Part shown: positions 1 through 8,761 of the stretch, piece by piece | How positions within the stretch are numbered: the first letter of the stretch is position 1 | Layout: every line of letters starts with the position of its first letter | Assembly: GCF_011040385.1 (NCBI RefSeq) | Contig: NZ_JAAIKB010000003.1 | Coordinates: forward strand, 496,001 to 560,000 | Length of the DNA stretch: 64,000 bases | Source of the DNA: Falsiroseomonas algicola | GTDB lineage: Bacteria; Pseudomonadota; Alphaproteobacteria; Acetobacterales; Acetobacteraceae | Direction of reading: 5' to 3' | Notes under the pieces: generated by a model | What the model was told of the DNA's origin: nothing | Seen by the model: only the letters and a program-made list of their open reading frames with translations | Database searches by the model: none | Translations under genes and position numbers: made by a program

Positions 1-1
1 C

Positions 2-586
2 AACATCCTGCTGGTGACGCTCGGGCTTTCCATCGTGCTGGAGAACGCGATGCTCGCGATCTTCCGATCCGACACGCTCTCGGTCCAGGTGCCCTACGCG
101 ATGGAGGTGATCGAGGCCGGGCCGATGCTGCTGTCCTTCCCCCGCGTCGTCGGCTTCGGCGTGACGCTGGCGGTGGCGGTGGTGCTGTTCCTCGTGCTGA
201 CGCGCACGGACACCGGCCGCGCCATGCGGGCGGTGGCGAAGGAGAGGACGGGTGCCGCGCTGGTCGGCATCGATGTGCGCCACGTCTATGCCGTGACCTT
301 CGCCATCGGCTGCGCCTGCCTGGCGATCTCCGCCTGCCTGCTGCTGCCTTCCTTCTACGTGAACCCGCGCGTGGGCAACGCCTTCGTGCTGGTGGCCTTC
401 ACCATCGTCGTGCTGGGCGGCATGGGCAGCGTGCCGGGCGCGCTGCTGGGCGGGCTGTTCATCGGCGTGGTGGAGAGCCTGTCCGGCCTCTATCTCGGCG
501 ACAGCCTGGGGCAGCTCGGCATTTTCGTGATCTTCATCCTGGTGCTGCTGTTCCGGCCGACCGGGCTGTTCGGGGCGCGCGCGTGA
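2..586 (+). CDS. livH: Branched-chain amino acid-type ABC transporter permease (LivH), 5' partial
   Basis: This is an inner-membrane permease of the LivH family, one of the two permeases that form the channel of a HAAT-type ABC importer. The reading frame is open from the first bases of the window, so the N-terminus lies outside; 194 residues are visible. They are strongly hydrophobic, with several membrane spans, and include the family-typical stretch VVLGGMGSVPGALLGG and the C-terminal FRPTGLFG. The stop overlaps the GTG of the next gene by 4 bases, indicating translational coupling in a livHMGF order. The substrate need not be an amino acid, because this transporter class also carries amides, urea and aromatic acids. 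Confidence 0.9.
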   Translation, partial: NILLVTLGLSIVLENAMLAIFRSDTLSVQVPYAMEVIEAGPMLLSFPRVVGFGVTLAVAVVLFLVLTRTDTGRAMRAVAKERTGAALVGIDVRHVYAVTFAIGCACLAISACLLLPSFYVNPRVGNAFVLVAFTIVVLGGMGSVPGALLGGLFIGVVESLSGLYLGDSLGQLGIFVIFILVLLFRPTGLFGARA

Positions 587-1533
587 AGGACCGTCAGCTC
601 GCGCTCATCCTGGGTTTCGCGGCGGTGGCGGCGCTGGTGCCGTTCTTCGTCACCGCCGGCACCTGGCTGAACTTCGCGGTGTTCACGCTGATCCTGTGCC
701 TGGCGGCGCAGGGCTGGAACATCCTGGGCGGCTATGGCGGGCAGTACAGCTTCGGCCACGCCGCCTTCTTCGGCACCACGGCCTATCTGACCGCGGTGCT
801 GCAGTCCCGCTACGGGATCAACCCCTATGCGGCCTTCGCCATCGGCATCGCCGCCGCGGCGGCGGTGGGCTGGGTGATCGGCTTCCTCTCCTTCCGTTCC
901 GGCCTCAAGGGCAGCTATTTCGCGCTGGTGACCCTGGCCTTCGCGGAGGTGTTCCGCGTGGTCGCCAACGCCTCCGACATCACCGGCGGCGCGGCTGGCA
1001 CGCTGATCAAGCTCGATGTCCGGCCGGAGAACTTCCAGTTCGCCTCCCGCGGTACCTTCTTCTGGGTGGTGCTGGCGATGGTGGTGCTGGCCATGCTGCT
1101 GACCCGCGCGCTGGAACGCTCGCGGCTCGGCGCGCAGATGGTGGCGGTGCGAGAGAATGAGGATGCGGCCCGCGCGCTCGGCGTCGATGCGTTGCAGGTG
1201 AAGCTCTCGGCCATCGCGCTGTCGGCGGCCATCACGGGGGCGGCGGGCGGGCTCTACGCGCAATACTTCCTCTACCTCGACGCCACCATCGCCTATGGCA
1301 CCTGGATCAGCGTGGAGGCGTTGCTGGCGCCGATCGTGGGTGGCGCGGGCACGGTGTTCGGGCCGGTCGTCGGCTCCATCGTGCTGCACAGCCTCTCCGA
1401 ATTCACCAAGAGCCTGGTGGGCCGCATTCCCGGCATCGACCTGGTCATCTTCGGCATCATGCTGATCCTGGTGGTGCGCTTCCCGCCGCGGAACATACCC
1501 GGGCTGATCCGGCGCTGGAGGTCGGGCCGATGA
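583..1533 (+). CDS. livM: Branched-chain amino acid-type ABC transporter permease (LivM)
   Basis: This 316-residue second permease of the importer partners with the LivH protein upstream. The start is a GTG inside the stop of livH. The protein has the usual LivM features: hydrophobic segments throughout, the early NILGGYGGQYSFGHAAFFG region (GYxGxxSxGHAAFFG class motif), and a C-terminal RFPPRNIPGLI tail. The length is normal for short LivM forms. It overlaps livG by 4 bases (ATGA). Confidence 0.93.
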   Translation: MKDRQLALILGFAAVAALVPFFVTAGTWLNFAVFTLILCLAAQGWNILGGYGGQYSFGHAAFFGTTAYLTAVLQSRYGINPYAAFAIGIAAAAAVGWVIGFLSFRSGLKGSYFALVTLAFAEVFRVVANASDITGGAAGTLIKLDVRPENFQFASRGTFFWVVLAMVVLAMLLTRALERSRLGAQMVAVRENEDAARALGVDALQVKLSAIALSAAITGAAGGLYAQYFLYLDATIAYGTWISVEALLAPIVGGAGTVFGPVVGSIVLHSLSEFTKSLVGRIPGIDLVIFGIMLILVVRFPPRNIPGLIRRWRSGR

Positions 1534-2291
1534 TCGAAGCCGATCCCGCCTTCCTCGCCGTGCGCAACGTGTCCATGCGCTTCGGCGGTCTGCTCGCCGT
1601 CTCCGATGCCTCCTTCTTCGTGAAGGAGGGGAGCATCACGGGCCTGATCGGGCCGAATGGCGCGGGGAAGACGACGCTCTTCGCCATCGTCTCCGGCTTC
1701 CAGAAGCCGACGAGTGGCCACGTGCTGTGGAAGGGGGAGGAGATCACGGCGCGCCCGCCCCACCTGCTGGCCCGCGCAGGCATCGCGCGCACCTTCCAGA
1801 TCGTGCAGCCTTTCGCGGGGCTCAGCGTGCGGGAGAACATCGCGGTCGGCGCCTTCCTGCGTCACGCGAAACGCGACGATGCGATCGCGCTGGCGGAGAA
1901 GGTGGCGGAGCGTGTCGGGCTGACGGCGGAACTCGACAAGCCCGCGGCGGCACTGACCGTGGCGGGCCGCAAGCGTGTCGAGTTGGCGAAGGCGTTGGCG
2001 ACGGAGCCGAAGCTGCTGCTGCTGGATGAGGTGCTGGCCGGCCTCAACCCCAGCGAGGTGCGCGACATTGTCCCCGTGGTGCGCGCCATCCGCGATTCCG
2101 GCGTGACGGTGCTGATGATCGAGCATGTGATGCAGGCCGTGATGAACCTGTGTGAGGCCGTGCATGTGCTGGCGCAGGGCCGCATCATCGCCAGCGGCAC
2201 GCCGGCGGAGGTGGTGGCCACTCCCGCCGTCGTCGAAGCCTATCTGGGTCACGGCGCGGCGACGCGCCTGTCAGGCCAGCGCGATGCTTGA
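1530..2291 (+). CDS. livG: ABC transporter ATP-binding protein (LivG)
   Basis: This 253-residue cytoplasmic ATPase drives the LivHM permeases. The Walker A motif GPNGAGKTT lies near residues 41-49 and Walker B is LLLLDEVLAGL, followed by the switch His in MIEHVM. The ABC signature before Walker B reads LTVAGRKR instead of LSGGQ. This degenerate form occurs in a number of LivG-like ATPases, so activity is still expected. The gene overlaps livM by 4 bases and livF by 8 bases, which implies one transcript with coupled translation. Confidence 0.93.
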   Translation: MIEADPAFLAVRNVSMRFGGLLAVSDASFFVKEGSITGLIGPNGAGKTTLFAIVSGFQKPTSGHVLWKGEEITARPPHLLARAGIARTFQIVQPFAGLSVRENIAVGAFLRHAKRDDAIALAEKVAERVGLTAELDKPAAALTVAGRKRVELAKALATEPKLLLLDEVLAGLNPSEVRDIVPVVRAIRDSGVTVLMIEHVMQAVMNLCEAVHVLAQGRIIASGTPAEVVATPAVVEAYLGHGAATRLSGQRDA

Positions 2292-2985
2292 GGTCAGGGG
2301 TCTGGTCGCGGGCTATGGCCTGACCCGCGTGCTGGAAGGCGTCTCGCTGGAGGTGGAGGCCGGCGAGATCGTGGCCGTGCTGGGATCGAACGGCGCGGGC
2401 AAGACGACGCTGAACATGACCATCAGCGGCCTCGTGAAGCCGCGGGCTGGCGAGGTGCTGTTCGATGGCCAGCGCATCACCGGCCTCTCGCCGGCGCAGG
2501 TGATGGAGCGCGGACTGATCCAGGTGCCGGAGGGGCGCAAGATCTTCCCGAACCTGACGGTGCGGGAGAACCTCGAGCTCGGCTCCTACCGCCGCGCCAA
2601 GCCCAACCGCGCCCGGAACATCGAGAAGGTCTTCGCCACCTTCCCGCGGCTGCGGGAACGCGTGGCGCAGGCGGCGGGGACGCTGTCGGGTGGTGAGCAG
2701 CAGATGCTCGCCATCGGCCGCGGCATGATGGCGGAGCCTCGGCTGCTGATCCTGGACGAGCCCTCGCTCGGCCTATCGCCGCTGCTGGTTGAGGAGATGT
2801 TCGCGCTGATCCGCAAGCTGCATGGCGAGGGGCTCGCCATCATGCTGGTGGAGCAGAACGTCGCGCAGTCCCTGGAGATCGCGGACCGTGCCTATGTGCT
2901 GGAACACGGCGTCTTCGCGCTGTCCGGCACCGCGGCGCGGGTGCGGGACGATCCGGAATTGAAGCGGGCCTATCTGGGCCTGTAG
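2284..2985 (+). CDS. livF: ABC transporter ATP-binding protein (LivF)
   Basis: This 233-residue second ATPase of the importer pairs with LivG. The chosen ATG at 2284 gives the family-typical start MLEVRGLVAGYG; longer readings in the same frame would run deep into livG. The Walker A motif is GSNGAGKTT, the signature is LSGGEQQM and Walker B is LLILDEPSLGL. It ends 19 bases before the next gene, whose ribosome-binding site is the GGGGAAGGAAA at about 2987-2997. No liv periplasmic binding protein is visible and it may lie upstream of the window. Confidence 0.94.
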   Translation: MLEVRGLVAGYGLTRVLEGVSLEVEAGEIVAVLGSNGAGKTTLNMTISGLVKPRAGEVLFDGQRITGLSPAQVMERGLIQVPEGRKIFPNLTVRENLELGSYRRAKPNRARNIEKVFATFPRLRERVAQAAGTLSGGEQQMLAIGRGMMAEPRLLILDEPSLGLSPLLVEEMFALIRKLHGEGLAIMLVEQNVAQSLEIADRAYVLEHGVFALSGTAARVRDDPELKRAYLGL

Positions 2986-3004
2986 CGGGGAAGGAAACAA
3001 AGCC

Positions 3005-4396
3005 ATGGCCATGCTGACGCCGGGGGTCGCCGCCGCGACCGAGCTGCTCGCCACGCCACCCTCGCCATGGCTGGGCGAATGGTCGCGCTTCGCGGCCAAG
3101 CTGCGCTTCACCGACCTCTCCGGCGACGTCGTCGCCCGCACGCGCCTCGCGCTGCTGGACTGCATCGGGGCGATCGCGTCGGGCGCGCAGGAGCCGGAAT
3201 GCCAGGCGCTGGCGGCCCGGATGATCGCGCGGGAAGGCGGCGGCGATGCGCCGGTCATCGGCTACGCCGGTGGCGCGCGGCCAGGCACCGCGGCCTTCCT
3301 GAACGGCACCGCCGGCACGATGCTGGAACTGGATGAGGGCAACCAGTATGCCCGCGGCCATCCCGCCATTCATGTCGTCCCCGCGCTGCTCGCGGCACCC
3401 CGCGGCGATGGCGCGGCGCTGCTGACGGGCCTCGCGCTGGGCTACGAGATGGGCAGCCGCGTCGGCATCGCGAGCAAGCTCAACGTCGCGATGCATCCGC
3501 ATGGCACCTGGGGCACGCTCGGCGCCGCGACAGGCATCGCCAAGCTGCATGGCGCAACGGCGGAGGAGTTCCGCGGCGTCATCAACATGGCCTCCACGCT
3601 CGGCCTGGCCACGTCGCGCAAGACGATGCTGGAGGGCGGCACGGTGCGGAACACCTATGCCGGCGTCGCCAACATGCTCGGCATCACGGTGTGGGATCTG
3701 GTGCGCGCGGGCTTCGAGGGCGAGCGTGACGGCGTCGCCACCATCTTCGGCCATGTGAGTGCCAACGACTTCCGGCCGGAGGAGATGGTGGCGGAGCTCG
3801 GCACCCGGTGGGAGATCGCACGCAACTATTTCAAGCGCCACGCCGCCTGCCGCTACACCCATGGCGCGCTGGACGCGATGGCGAAGATCGTGGCGGAGCA
3901 CGGCCCGCTGACGCCGGACCAGGTGAAGGCGGTGCAGGTGCACACCTATGTGTGGGCGGCGCAGCTCGATAGCCCCGCGGCGCCCAACATGCTGGCCGCC
4001 AAGTTCAGCATTCCCTTCGCCATCGCGACCTTCATCCGCCACGGCGCCGCGACCGTGCCCGCCTTCCGCGGCCCGGCGCGGGAGGATCCCGTGACGCTCG
4101 CGCTCGCGCAGCGCGTGGCGGTGGATGAGGATGCGGCGATGACGGCCATGCTGCCGGGTCTCCGCCCTGCGCGCGTCGCCATCACGCTGAACGATGGCCG
4201 CGTGCTGAGCGCGGAGGTCACGACCAATCGCGGCGATACCGAGGACCCCTTCACGGAGGCCGAGGTGCGCGAAAAATTCCATGACCTGGCTGACCCGATC
4301 TATGGACGCGATCGCGCCAAGGCGATCGAGGAAGCGGTGCTCGCGATGGGCCCGCATGTCGAAGCGACTTCACTGGTGGAATTGCTGGCACGATGA
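3005..4396 (+). CDS. MmgE/PrpD family protein
   Basis: This 463-residue protein belongs to the MmgE/PrpD fold, which includes 2-methylcitrate dehydratase, cis-aconitate decarboxylase and many unassigned enzymes. Visible features are the N-terminal helical domain with LLDCIGAIASG, the LDEGNQYARGHPAIHVVPALLA segment seen in most members (here split from ELDEG), the NYFKRHAACRYTHGALDA block, and a C-terminal lid domain with ALNDGR-type residues. The length is normal. It sits between a liv-type transporter and hyuB, overlapping hyuB by 4 bases, so it probably acts on the imported compound or a breakdown product. The reaction cannot be assigned from sequence alone. Confidence 0.85.
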   Translation: MAMLTPGVAAATELLATPPSPWLGEWSRFAAKLRFTDLSGDVVARTRLALLDCIGAIASGAQEPECQALAARMIAREGGGDAPVIGYAGGARPGTAAFLNGTAGTMLELDEGNQYARGHPAIHVVPALLAAPRGDGAALLTGLALGYEMGSRVGIASKLNVAMHPHGTWGTLGAATGIAKLHGATAEEFRGVINMASTLGLATSRKTMLEGGTVRNTYAGVANMLGITVWDLVRAGFEGERDGVATIFGHVSANDFRPEEMVAELGTRWEIARNYFKRHAACRYTHGALDAMAKIVAEHGPLTPDQVKAVQVHTYVWAAQLDSPAAPNMLAAKFSIPFAIATFIRHGAATVPAFRGPAREDPVTLALAQRVAVDEDAAMTAMLPGLRPARVAITLNDGRVLSAEVTTNRGDTEDPFTEAEVREKFHDLADPIYGRDRAKAIEEAVLAMGPHVEATSLVELLAR

Positions 4397-6096
4397 GTCT
4401 TGCTGATGTCCGCGAGCGCGGGGCGCTCGACGCCGTGACGCTTGCCGTCCTCAAGGGACGGCTTGAGCAGATCGCCGACGAGATGGACGCGACGCTCTAT
4501 CGCAGCGCCTTCAACCCGATCATCGCGGAGGCGCGCGACGCCTGCCACGGCATCTATCACGCGGAGACCGGCGCCACGCTGGTGCAGGGCACGAAGGGGC
4601 TGCCGATCTTCGTCGGCGCCATGTCCTTCGCCGTGCAGGCCGTCATCAAGCGGGTGCAGGCGGGCGCCGGGCTGGAGCCCGGCGACACCTTCATCTTCAA
4701 CGACCCCTATGAGGGCGGCACGCACCTCAACGACTTCCGGCTGGTTCGGCCGCTGTTCCGGAACGGGCAGCTCTTCTGCTGGCTGGCGAGCGTTGGCCAT
4801 TGGCTCGACATCGGCGGCAACGTGCCCGGCAACTACAATCCGCGCGCGACGGAAAGCCACCAGGAAGGCGTGCGCTTCCCGCCGGTGAAGCTGATCCGCG
4901 CCGGCGTGATGCAGCAGGACATCCTCGATATCCTCGCCGCCAACAGCCGCGTGCCGCAATCCAACTGGGGCGATCTGAACGGCCAGCTGAATGCGCTCGA
5001 CCTCGGCGAGCGGCGGCTTTCCGCGCTGCTGGACGAGACGGGCGAGACGACGGTGGAAGCCGCCTTCGTGGCGCTGGCGGATCGCGCCGCGGCGCTGATG
5101 CAGGCGGAGGTCGAGGCGCTGCCCGATGGCGACTACGCCTTCGAGGACTATCTCGACAATGATGGCGTGACGGATGAGCGGCTGGTCATCGCGCTGGACA
5201 TGAAGGTGCGCGGCGGGTCGATGCTGCTGGACTTCTCCCGCAGTTCCGACGCCTGCCTCGGCCCGATCAACATCAGCCGCGCGACGACGGTCGCGGCCTG
5301 CTACGTCGCGCTGAAGCATGCCTTCCCGGATGTGCCGGCGAATGCGGGCGTGCTGCGGCCGATCGAGTTCGTCATCCCCGACAATTCGCTGCTGGGTGTT
5401 GGCCCGCCGCGGCCGGTCGCGGGCTACACCGAGACGATCCTGCGGCTGATCGGCGTGATCTTCGGCGCGCTCGGCAAGGCCGTGCCGGAACGCGCGACGG
5501 CGGCGCCCTTCGGCACCATCAACGCGCTGTCGCTGTCGGGGCAGCGCAAGGACGGCACGCGCTGGGTGATGTTCTCCTTCTTCGGCGGCGGGCTCGGCGG
5601 CAATCCGGAATCGGATGGGCTGCACCACGCGAACAACCCGATCTCGACGGCGACGATCCCGCCGGCGGAGATCCTGGAAGCCGCCTATCCCGTGATGTTC
5701 ACGCAATGGGCGCTGAGGCCGGATAGTGGCGGTGCCGGGCTGCATCGCGGCGGCGTCGGCGCTGTCTATGAGATCGAGGCGCTGTCGCCTGGTACGACGG
5801 AAGTGGCGCTGCTCGGCGAGCGTGGCCGCTACGCGCCCTTCGGCGTCAGCGGCGGCCAACCGGCGGCGCTCAACACCTTCGCCTGGCAGTCGAAGGACGG
5901 CTGGAACACGCCGCCCATGGCCAGCAAGATCGTCGGCGTGAAGATCGAGGCCGGGCAACGCGTGCGCCTCGAAGCGCCGGGCGGCGGCGGATGGGGCGAC
6001 CCGATGCAGCGGCCGCGCGACGCTGTCGCACGGGACATCAGGCTTGGCTTCGTCAGCGCGGAACGCGCGGCACAGGACTACGGATACCGGGCATGA
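4393..6096 (+). CDS. hyuB: Hydantoinase/oxoprolinase family protein, subunit B
   Basis: This 567-residue HyuB-type subunit belongs to enzymes that open cyclic amides or carboxylate small ketones using ATP (5-oxoprolinase, N-methylhydantoinase, caprolactamase, acetone carboxylase). Visible family features are the N-terminal EIADEMDATLYRSAFNP block, FIFNDPYEGGTHLND, the metal-binding-like SVGHWLDIGG, and the C-terminal APGGGGWGDP close to the end. It overlaps MmgE/PrpD upstream and hyuA downstream by 4 bases each, so the two subunits are likely made in equal amounts. Confidence 0.92.
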   Translation: MSLADVRERGALDAVTLAVLKGRLEQIADEMDATLYRSAFNPIIAEARDACHGIYHAETGATLVQGTKGLPIFVGAMSFAVQAVIKRVQAGAGLEPGDTFIFNDPYEGGTHLNDFRLVRPLFRNGQLFCWLASVGHWLDIGGNVPGNYNPRATESHQEGVRFPPVKLIRAGVMQQDILDILAANSRVPQSNWGDLNGQLNALDLGERRLSALLDETGETTVEAAFVALADRAAALMQAEVEALPDGDYAFEDYLDNDGVTDERLVIALDMKVRGGSMLLDFSRSSDACLGPINISRATTVAACYVALKHAFPDVPANAGVLRPIEFVIPDNSLLGVGPPRPVAGYTETILRLIGVIFGALGKAVPERATAAPFGTINALSLSGQRKDGTRWVMFSFFGGGLGGNPESDGLHHANNPISTATIPPAEILEAAYPVMFTQWALRPDSGGAGLHRGGVGAVYEIEALSPGTTEVALLGERGRYAPFGVSGGQPAALNTFAWQSKDGWNTPPMASKIVGVKIEAGQRVRLEAPGGGGWGDPMQRPRDAVARDIRLGFVSAERAAQDYGYRA

Positions 6097-8147
6097 GCAG
6101 CGCACCGATTGTTGGCGTGGACGTCGGCGGGACCTTCACCGACCTCTTCCTCTACGACCCCGGCACCAGCAGCTTCCGCACCGCCAAGGTGCCGTCGAAT
6201 CGTGGTGACGAGGCCGTGGGCTTCATGAATGGCCTGCGCGCCCTCGGCGGCCCCGCGGGGTTCGAGGCGATCGTGCATGGCACGACCGTCGGCACCAATG
6301 CGCTGCTGGAGCGCAAGGGTGCCAGGCTCGGCGTCATCACCACCGCGGGCTTCCGCGACGTGCTGGAAATGCGGCGGCGGGACCGGCGCAACACCTGGGG
6401 CCTCTGGGGCGACTTCACGCCGATCACCGACCGCGACCTGCGGGTCGAGGTGCCGGAGCGCATGCTGGCCGATGGCACGATCCACACGCCGGTCGATATC
6501 GCGGCGGTGGAAGCGGCGGCGCGCGACCTGCTGGCGCGCGGTGCGGAGGCCTGCGCCATCGTCTTCATCAACGCCTATGCGAACGGGGCGAGTGAGGCCG
6601 CGGCGGCGAAGGCCGTGCGCGCCATCTGGCCGACGCCGCATGTCAGCGTGAGCAGCGAGATCCTGCCGGAGATCCGGGAGTTCGAGCGCGCTTCGACGAC
6701 GGGCCTCAACGCCTATCTGCAACCAGGCGTCGCGAGCTATCTCGGCAAGCTGGAAGGCGCGCTGGGCGAAGCCGGTTTCGGCGGGCGCTTTCACATCGTG
6801 CAGTCGAATGGCGGCATCATGTCCACCGCCACGGCGCGCAGCGTGCCGGTGCGCACGGCGCTGTCGGGCCCCGCGGCCGGCGTGATCGCGGCGGCGGCGA
6901 TCGCCAAGGCGGCGGGGTTCGAGAACGCCATCACCTGCGACCTCGGCGGCACCTCCTTCGACGTCTCGCTGGTGGCGGGCGGTGAGATGGCGCTCGCGGC
7001 GCAGGCGACCATTGATTTCGGGCTGGTGATCCGCAGCCCGATGATCGAGATCACGACCATCGGCGCTGGCGGCGGCTCCATCGCGCATGTCGATCGCGGC
7101 GGCCTGCTGCAGGTCGGCCCGGAAAGCGCGGGCAGCCGGCCAGGTCCTGTCTGTTATGGCCAGGGCAATACGCGGCCGACGCTGACGGATGCCAATGTCG
7201 TGCTCGGCCGCATCAATGCGGACAAGCCGATCGGTGGCGCGCTGTCACGCCTGGATGTCGAAGGCGCCAAGGCCGCGCTGTTGAAGCATGTCGGCGATCC
7301 GCTCGGCATCGATGCCATGGCGGCGGCGGAGGCCGTGGTGCGCGTCGCCAATGCGAAGATGGCCGGCGCCATCAGGCTCGTCTCCATTGAGCGGGGGCAT
7401 GATCCGCAGAAATTCGTGGCGCTGCCCTTCGGCGGCGGCGGCGCACTGCATGTCGGCGCGCTGATCAAGGAAGTGGGCCTCCAGGCCGCGCTGGTGCCGC
7501 GCTTCCCGGGCGTGACGAGTGCCATCGGCTGCGTCATCGCCGATGTTCGGCACGACCAGGTGCGCACGCTGAACCTCAATCTCGATGGCATCGACGCCGC
7601 GTCGCTCGATCGCCGCATGGTGGAGGAGGCGACCGCCGCGCGCGCCGTGGTGGAGGGTGCAGGCCTGCCGGTGGAGCGGATCGAGGTCCGCTTCGAACTC
7701 GACATGCACTATGCCGGCCAGACTCACACGGTCGGCGTGCCGCTGCCCCTGCATGTCGTGAACGGCACGACGGGCGTCAGCGAAGCCATCATCCGCATGG
7801 CCTTCGAAGCCGCCTATCAGACCGCCTTCAGCCGCCTTCTGCCGGGCCTCGGCATCCGCATCGTCTCGCTGCGCACAGCGGCCATCGGCATCCGCCCGGA
7901 TTTCGACCTGACGACGCTGGCGCCCCCAAAGGACGCGACCGTGGAAGGTGCGGCGCGCGGTGCGCGGCAGGTGTGGTTCGATGGCGCCTGGCATACGGCC
8001 ACGGTGTGGTCGCGGCTTGACCTGCCGGAGGGATCGCGCGTCCATGGCCCGGCGATCCTGGAGCAGGGCGATGCGACGGTCGTCGTCGATCCCGACCTGG
8101 TCGCGCGCACCGACCGCTTCGGCAACCTCATCATCGAACGGGAGTGA
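6093..8147 (+). CDS. hyuA: Hydantoinase/oxoprolinase family protein, subunit A
   Basis: This 684-residue HyuA-type subunit is the ATP-binding partner of HyuB. The ATG at 6093 gives IVGVDVGGTFTDLFLYD, the actin/Hsp70-like phosphate loop that begins this family; upstream in-frame codons lie inside hyuB. Other motifs are HGTTVGTNALLERKG, CDLGGTSFDVSLV and the glycine-rich GAGGGSIA. The C-terminus has the GNLIIERE-type end of the oxoprolinase fold. With HyuB it should form an ATP-dependent amidase or carboxylase. The neighbouring genes argue for a cyclic imide, lactam or hydantoin substrate, but which one is not determined. Confidence 0.93.
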   Translation: MSSAPIVGVDVGGTFTDLFLYDPGTSSFRTAKVPSNRGDEAVGFMNGLRALGGPAGFEAIVHGTTVGTNALLERKGARLGVITTAGFRDVLEMRRRDRRNTWGLWGDFTPITDRDLRVEVPERMLADGTIHTPVDIAAVEAAARDLLARGAEACAIVFINAYANGASEAAAAKAVRAIWPTPHVSVSSEILPEIREFERASTTGLNAYLQPGVASYLGKLEGALGEAGFGGRFHIVQSNGGIMSTATARSVPVRTALSGPAAGVIAAAAIAKAAGFENAITCDLGGTSFDVSLVAGGEMALAAQATIDFGLVIRSPMIEITTIGAGGGSIAHVDRGGLLQVGPESAGSRPGPVCYGQGNTRPTLTDANVVLGRINADKPIGGALSRLDVEGAKAALLKHVGDPLGIDAMAAAEAVVRVANAKMAGAIRLVSIERGHDPQKFVALPFGGGGALHVGALIKEVGLQAALVPRFPGVTSAIGCVIADVRHDQVRTLNLNLDGIDAASLDRRMVEEATAARAVVEGAGLPVERIEVRFELDMHYAGQTHTVGVPLPLHVVNGTTGVSEAIIRMAFEAAYQTAFSRLLPGLGIRIVSLRTAAIGIRPDFDLTTLAPPKDATVEGAARGARQVWFDGAWHTATVWSRLDLPEGSRVHGPAILEQGDATVVVDPDLVARTDRFGNLIIERE

Positions 8148-8152
8148 CGGCG

Positions 8153-8761
8153 ATGGCCGAGGCCGCGATCCCCATCAGCCAGACCGCGCTGCTGCTCTGC
8201 GATCTGCAGAACGATTTCGTTCATTCCGATGGCGCCTATGGCCGCGCCGGATACACCGCGGCAGCGATTGCAGCGATTCCGGCGCGCCTGAAACCCCTGG
8301 CGGATGCGATGCGGGCCAAGGGCGGGTGGATCGCCTCCACGCATTTCACGCTCTTCACCGGCAAGGGTGGCGAGCCCTGGATCGACCCGCACCTCAAGGC
8401 GATGCGGCCCTTCCTCAAGAAGGGCGACTTCGTCATGGGCGGTTGGGGGCATCAGGTGGTGGAGGAACTCGCGCCGTCCGACCTGCCCGTCGAGAAGGTG
8501 GGCTATGACGCCTTCTACCAGACGCGGCTTGAATGGGTGCTGCGCAAGGCGGGCATCCGCAAGCTGCTGGTCAGCGGCATCGTGACGAATGGCGGCGTCG
8601 CTTCCACGGTGCGCGGCGCGCATGTGCGGGAGTTCGAGGTGACGGTGCTGGAGGACGCCTGCGCCGCCTTCACGGAGGGGCTGCACAGCACGGCGATCGA
8701 GGCGCTGCGGCCCGTGGCGAAGATCAGCACCATCGCCGAGGAGCTGGCGAAGCTGCCATGA
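8153..8761 (+). CDS. Isochorismatase-family hydrolase lacking the nucleophile cysteine
   Basis: This 202-residue protein has the isochorismatase-like hydrolase fold. The Asp of LLLCDLQNDF and the Lys of EKVGYDAF match two members of the catalytic triad. At the third position the family normally reads TxxCV; here it is TNGGVAST, so the cysteine nucleophile is Gly. The same replacement occurs in true isochorismatases such as EntB and PhzD, which do not use a cysteine. A cysteine amidase (for example N-carbamoylsarcosine hydrolase) is therefore unlikely even though hyuAB is adjacent. A GTG at 8144 overlapping the hyuA stop is an alternative start. It overlaps the next gene by 4 bases. Confidence 0.85.
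   Translation: MAEAAIPISQTALLLCDLQNDFVHSDGAYGRAGYTAAAIAAIPARLKPLADAMRAKGGWIASTHFTLFTGKGGEPWIDPHLKAMRPFLKKGDFVMGGWGHQVVEELAPSDLPVEKVGYDAFYQTRLEWVLRKAGIRKLLVSGIVTNGGVASTVRGAHVREFEVTVLEDACAAFTEGLHSTAIEALRPVAKISTIAEELAKLP

Noticed and set aside
8153-8761. N-carbamoylsarcosine amidohydrolase completing a creatinine or N-methylhydantoin pathway
   Set aside because: The context with hyuAB fits, but the nucleophile Cys is Gly and no creatinine deaminase gene is visible.
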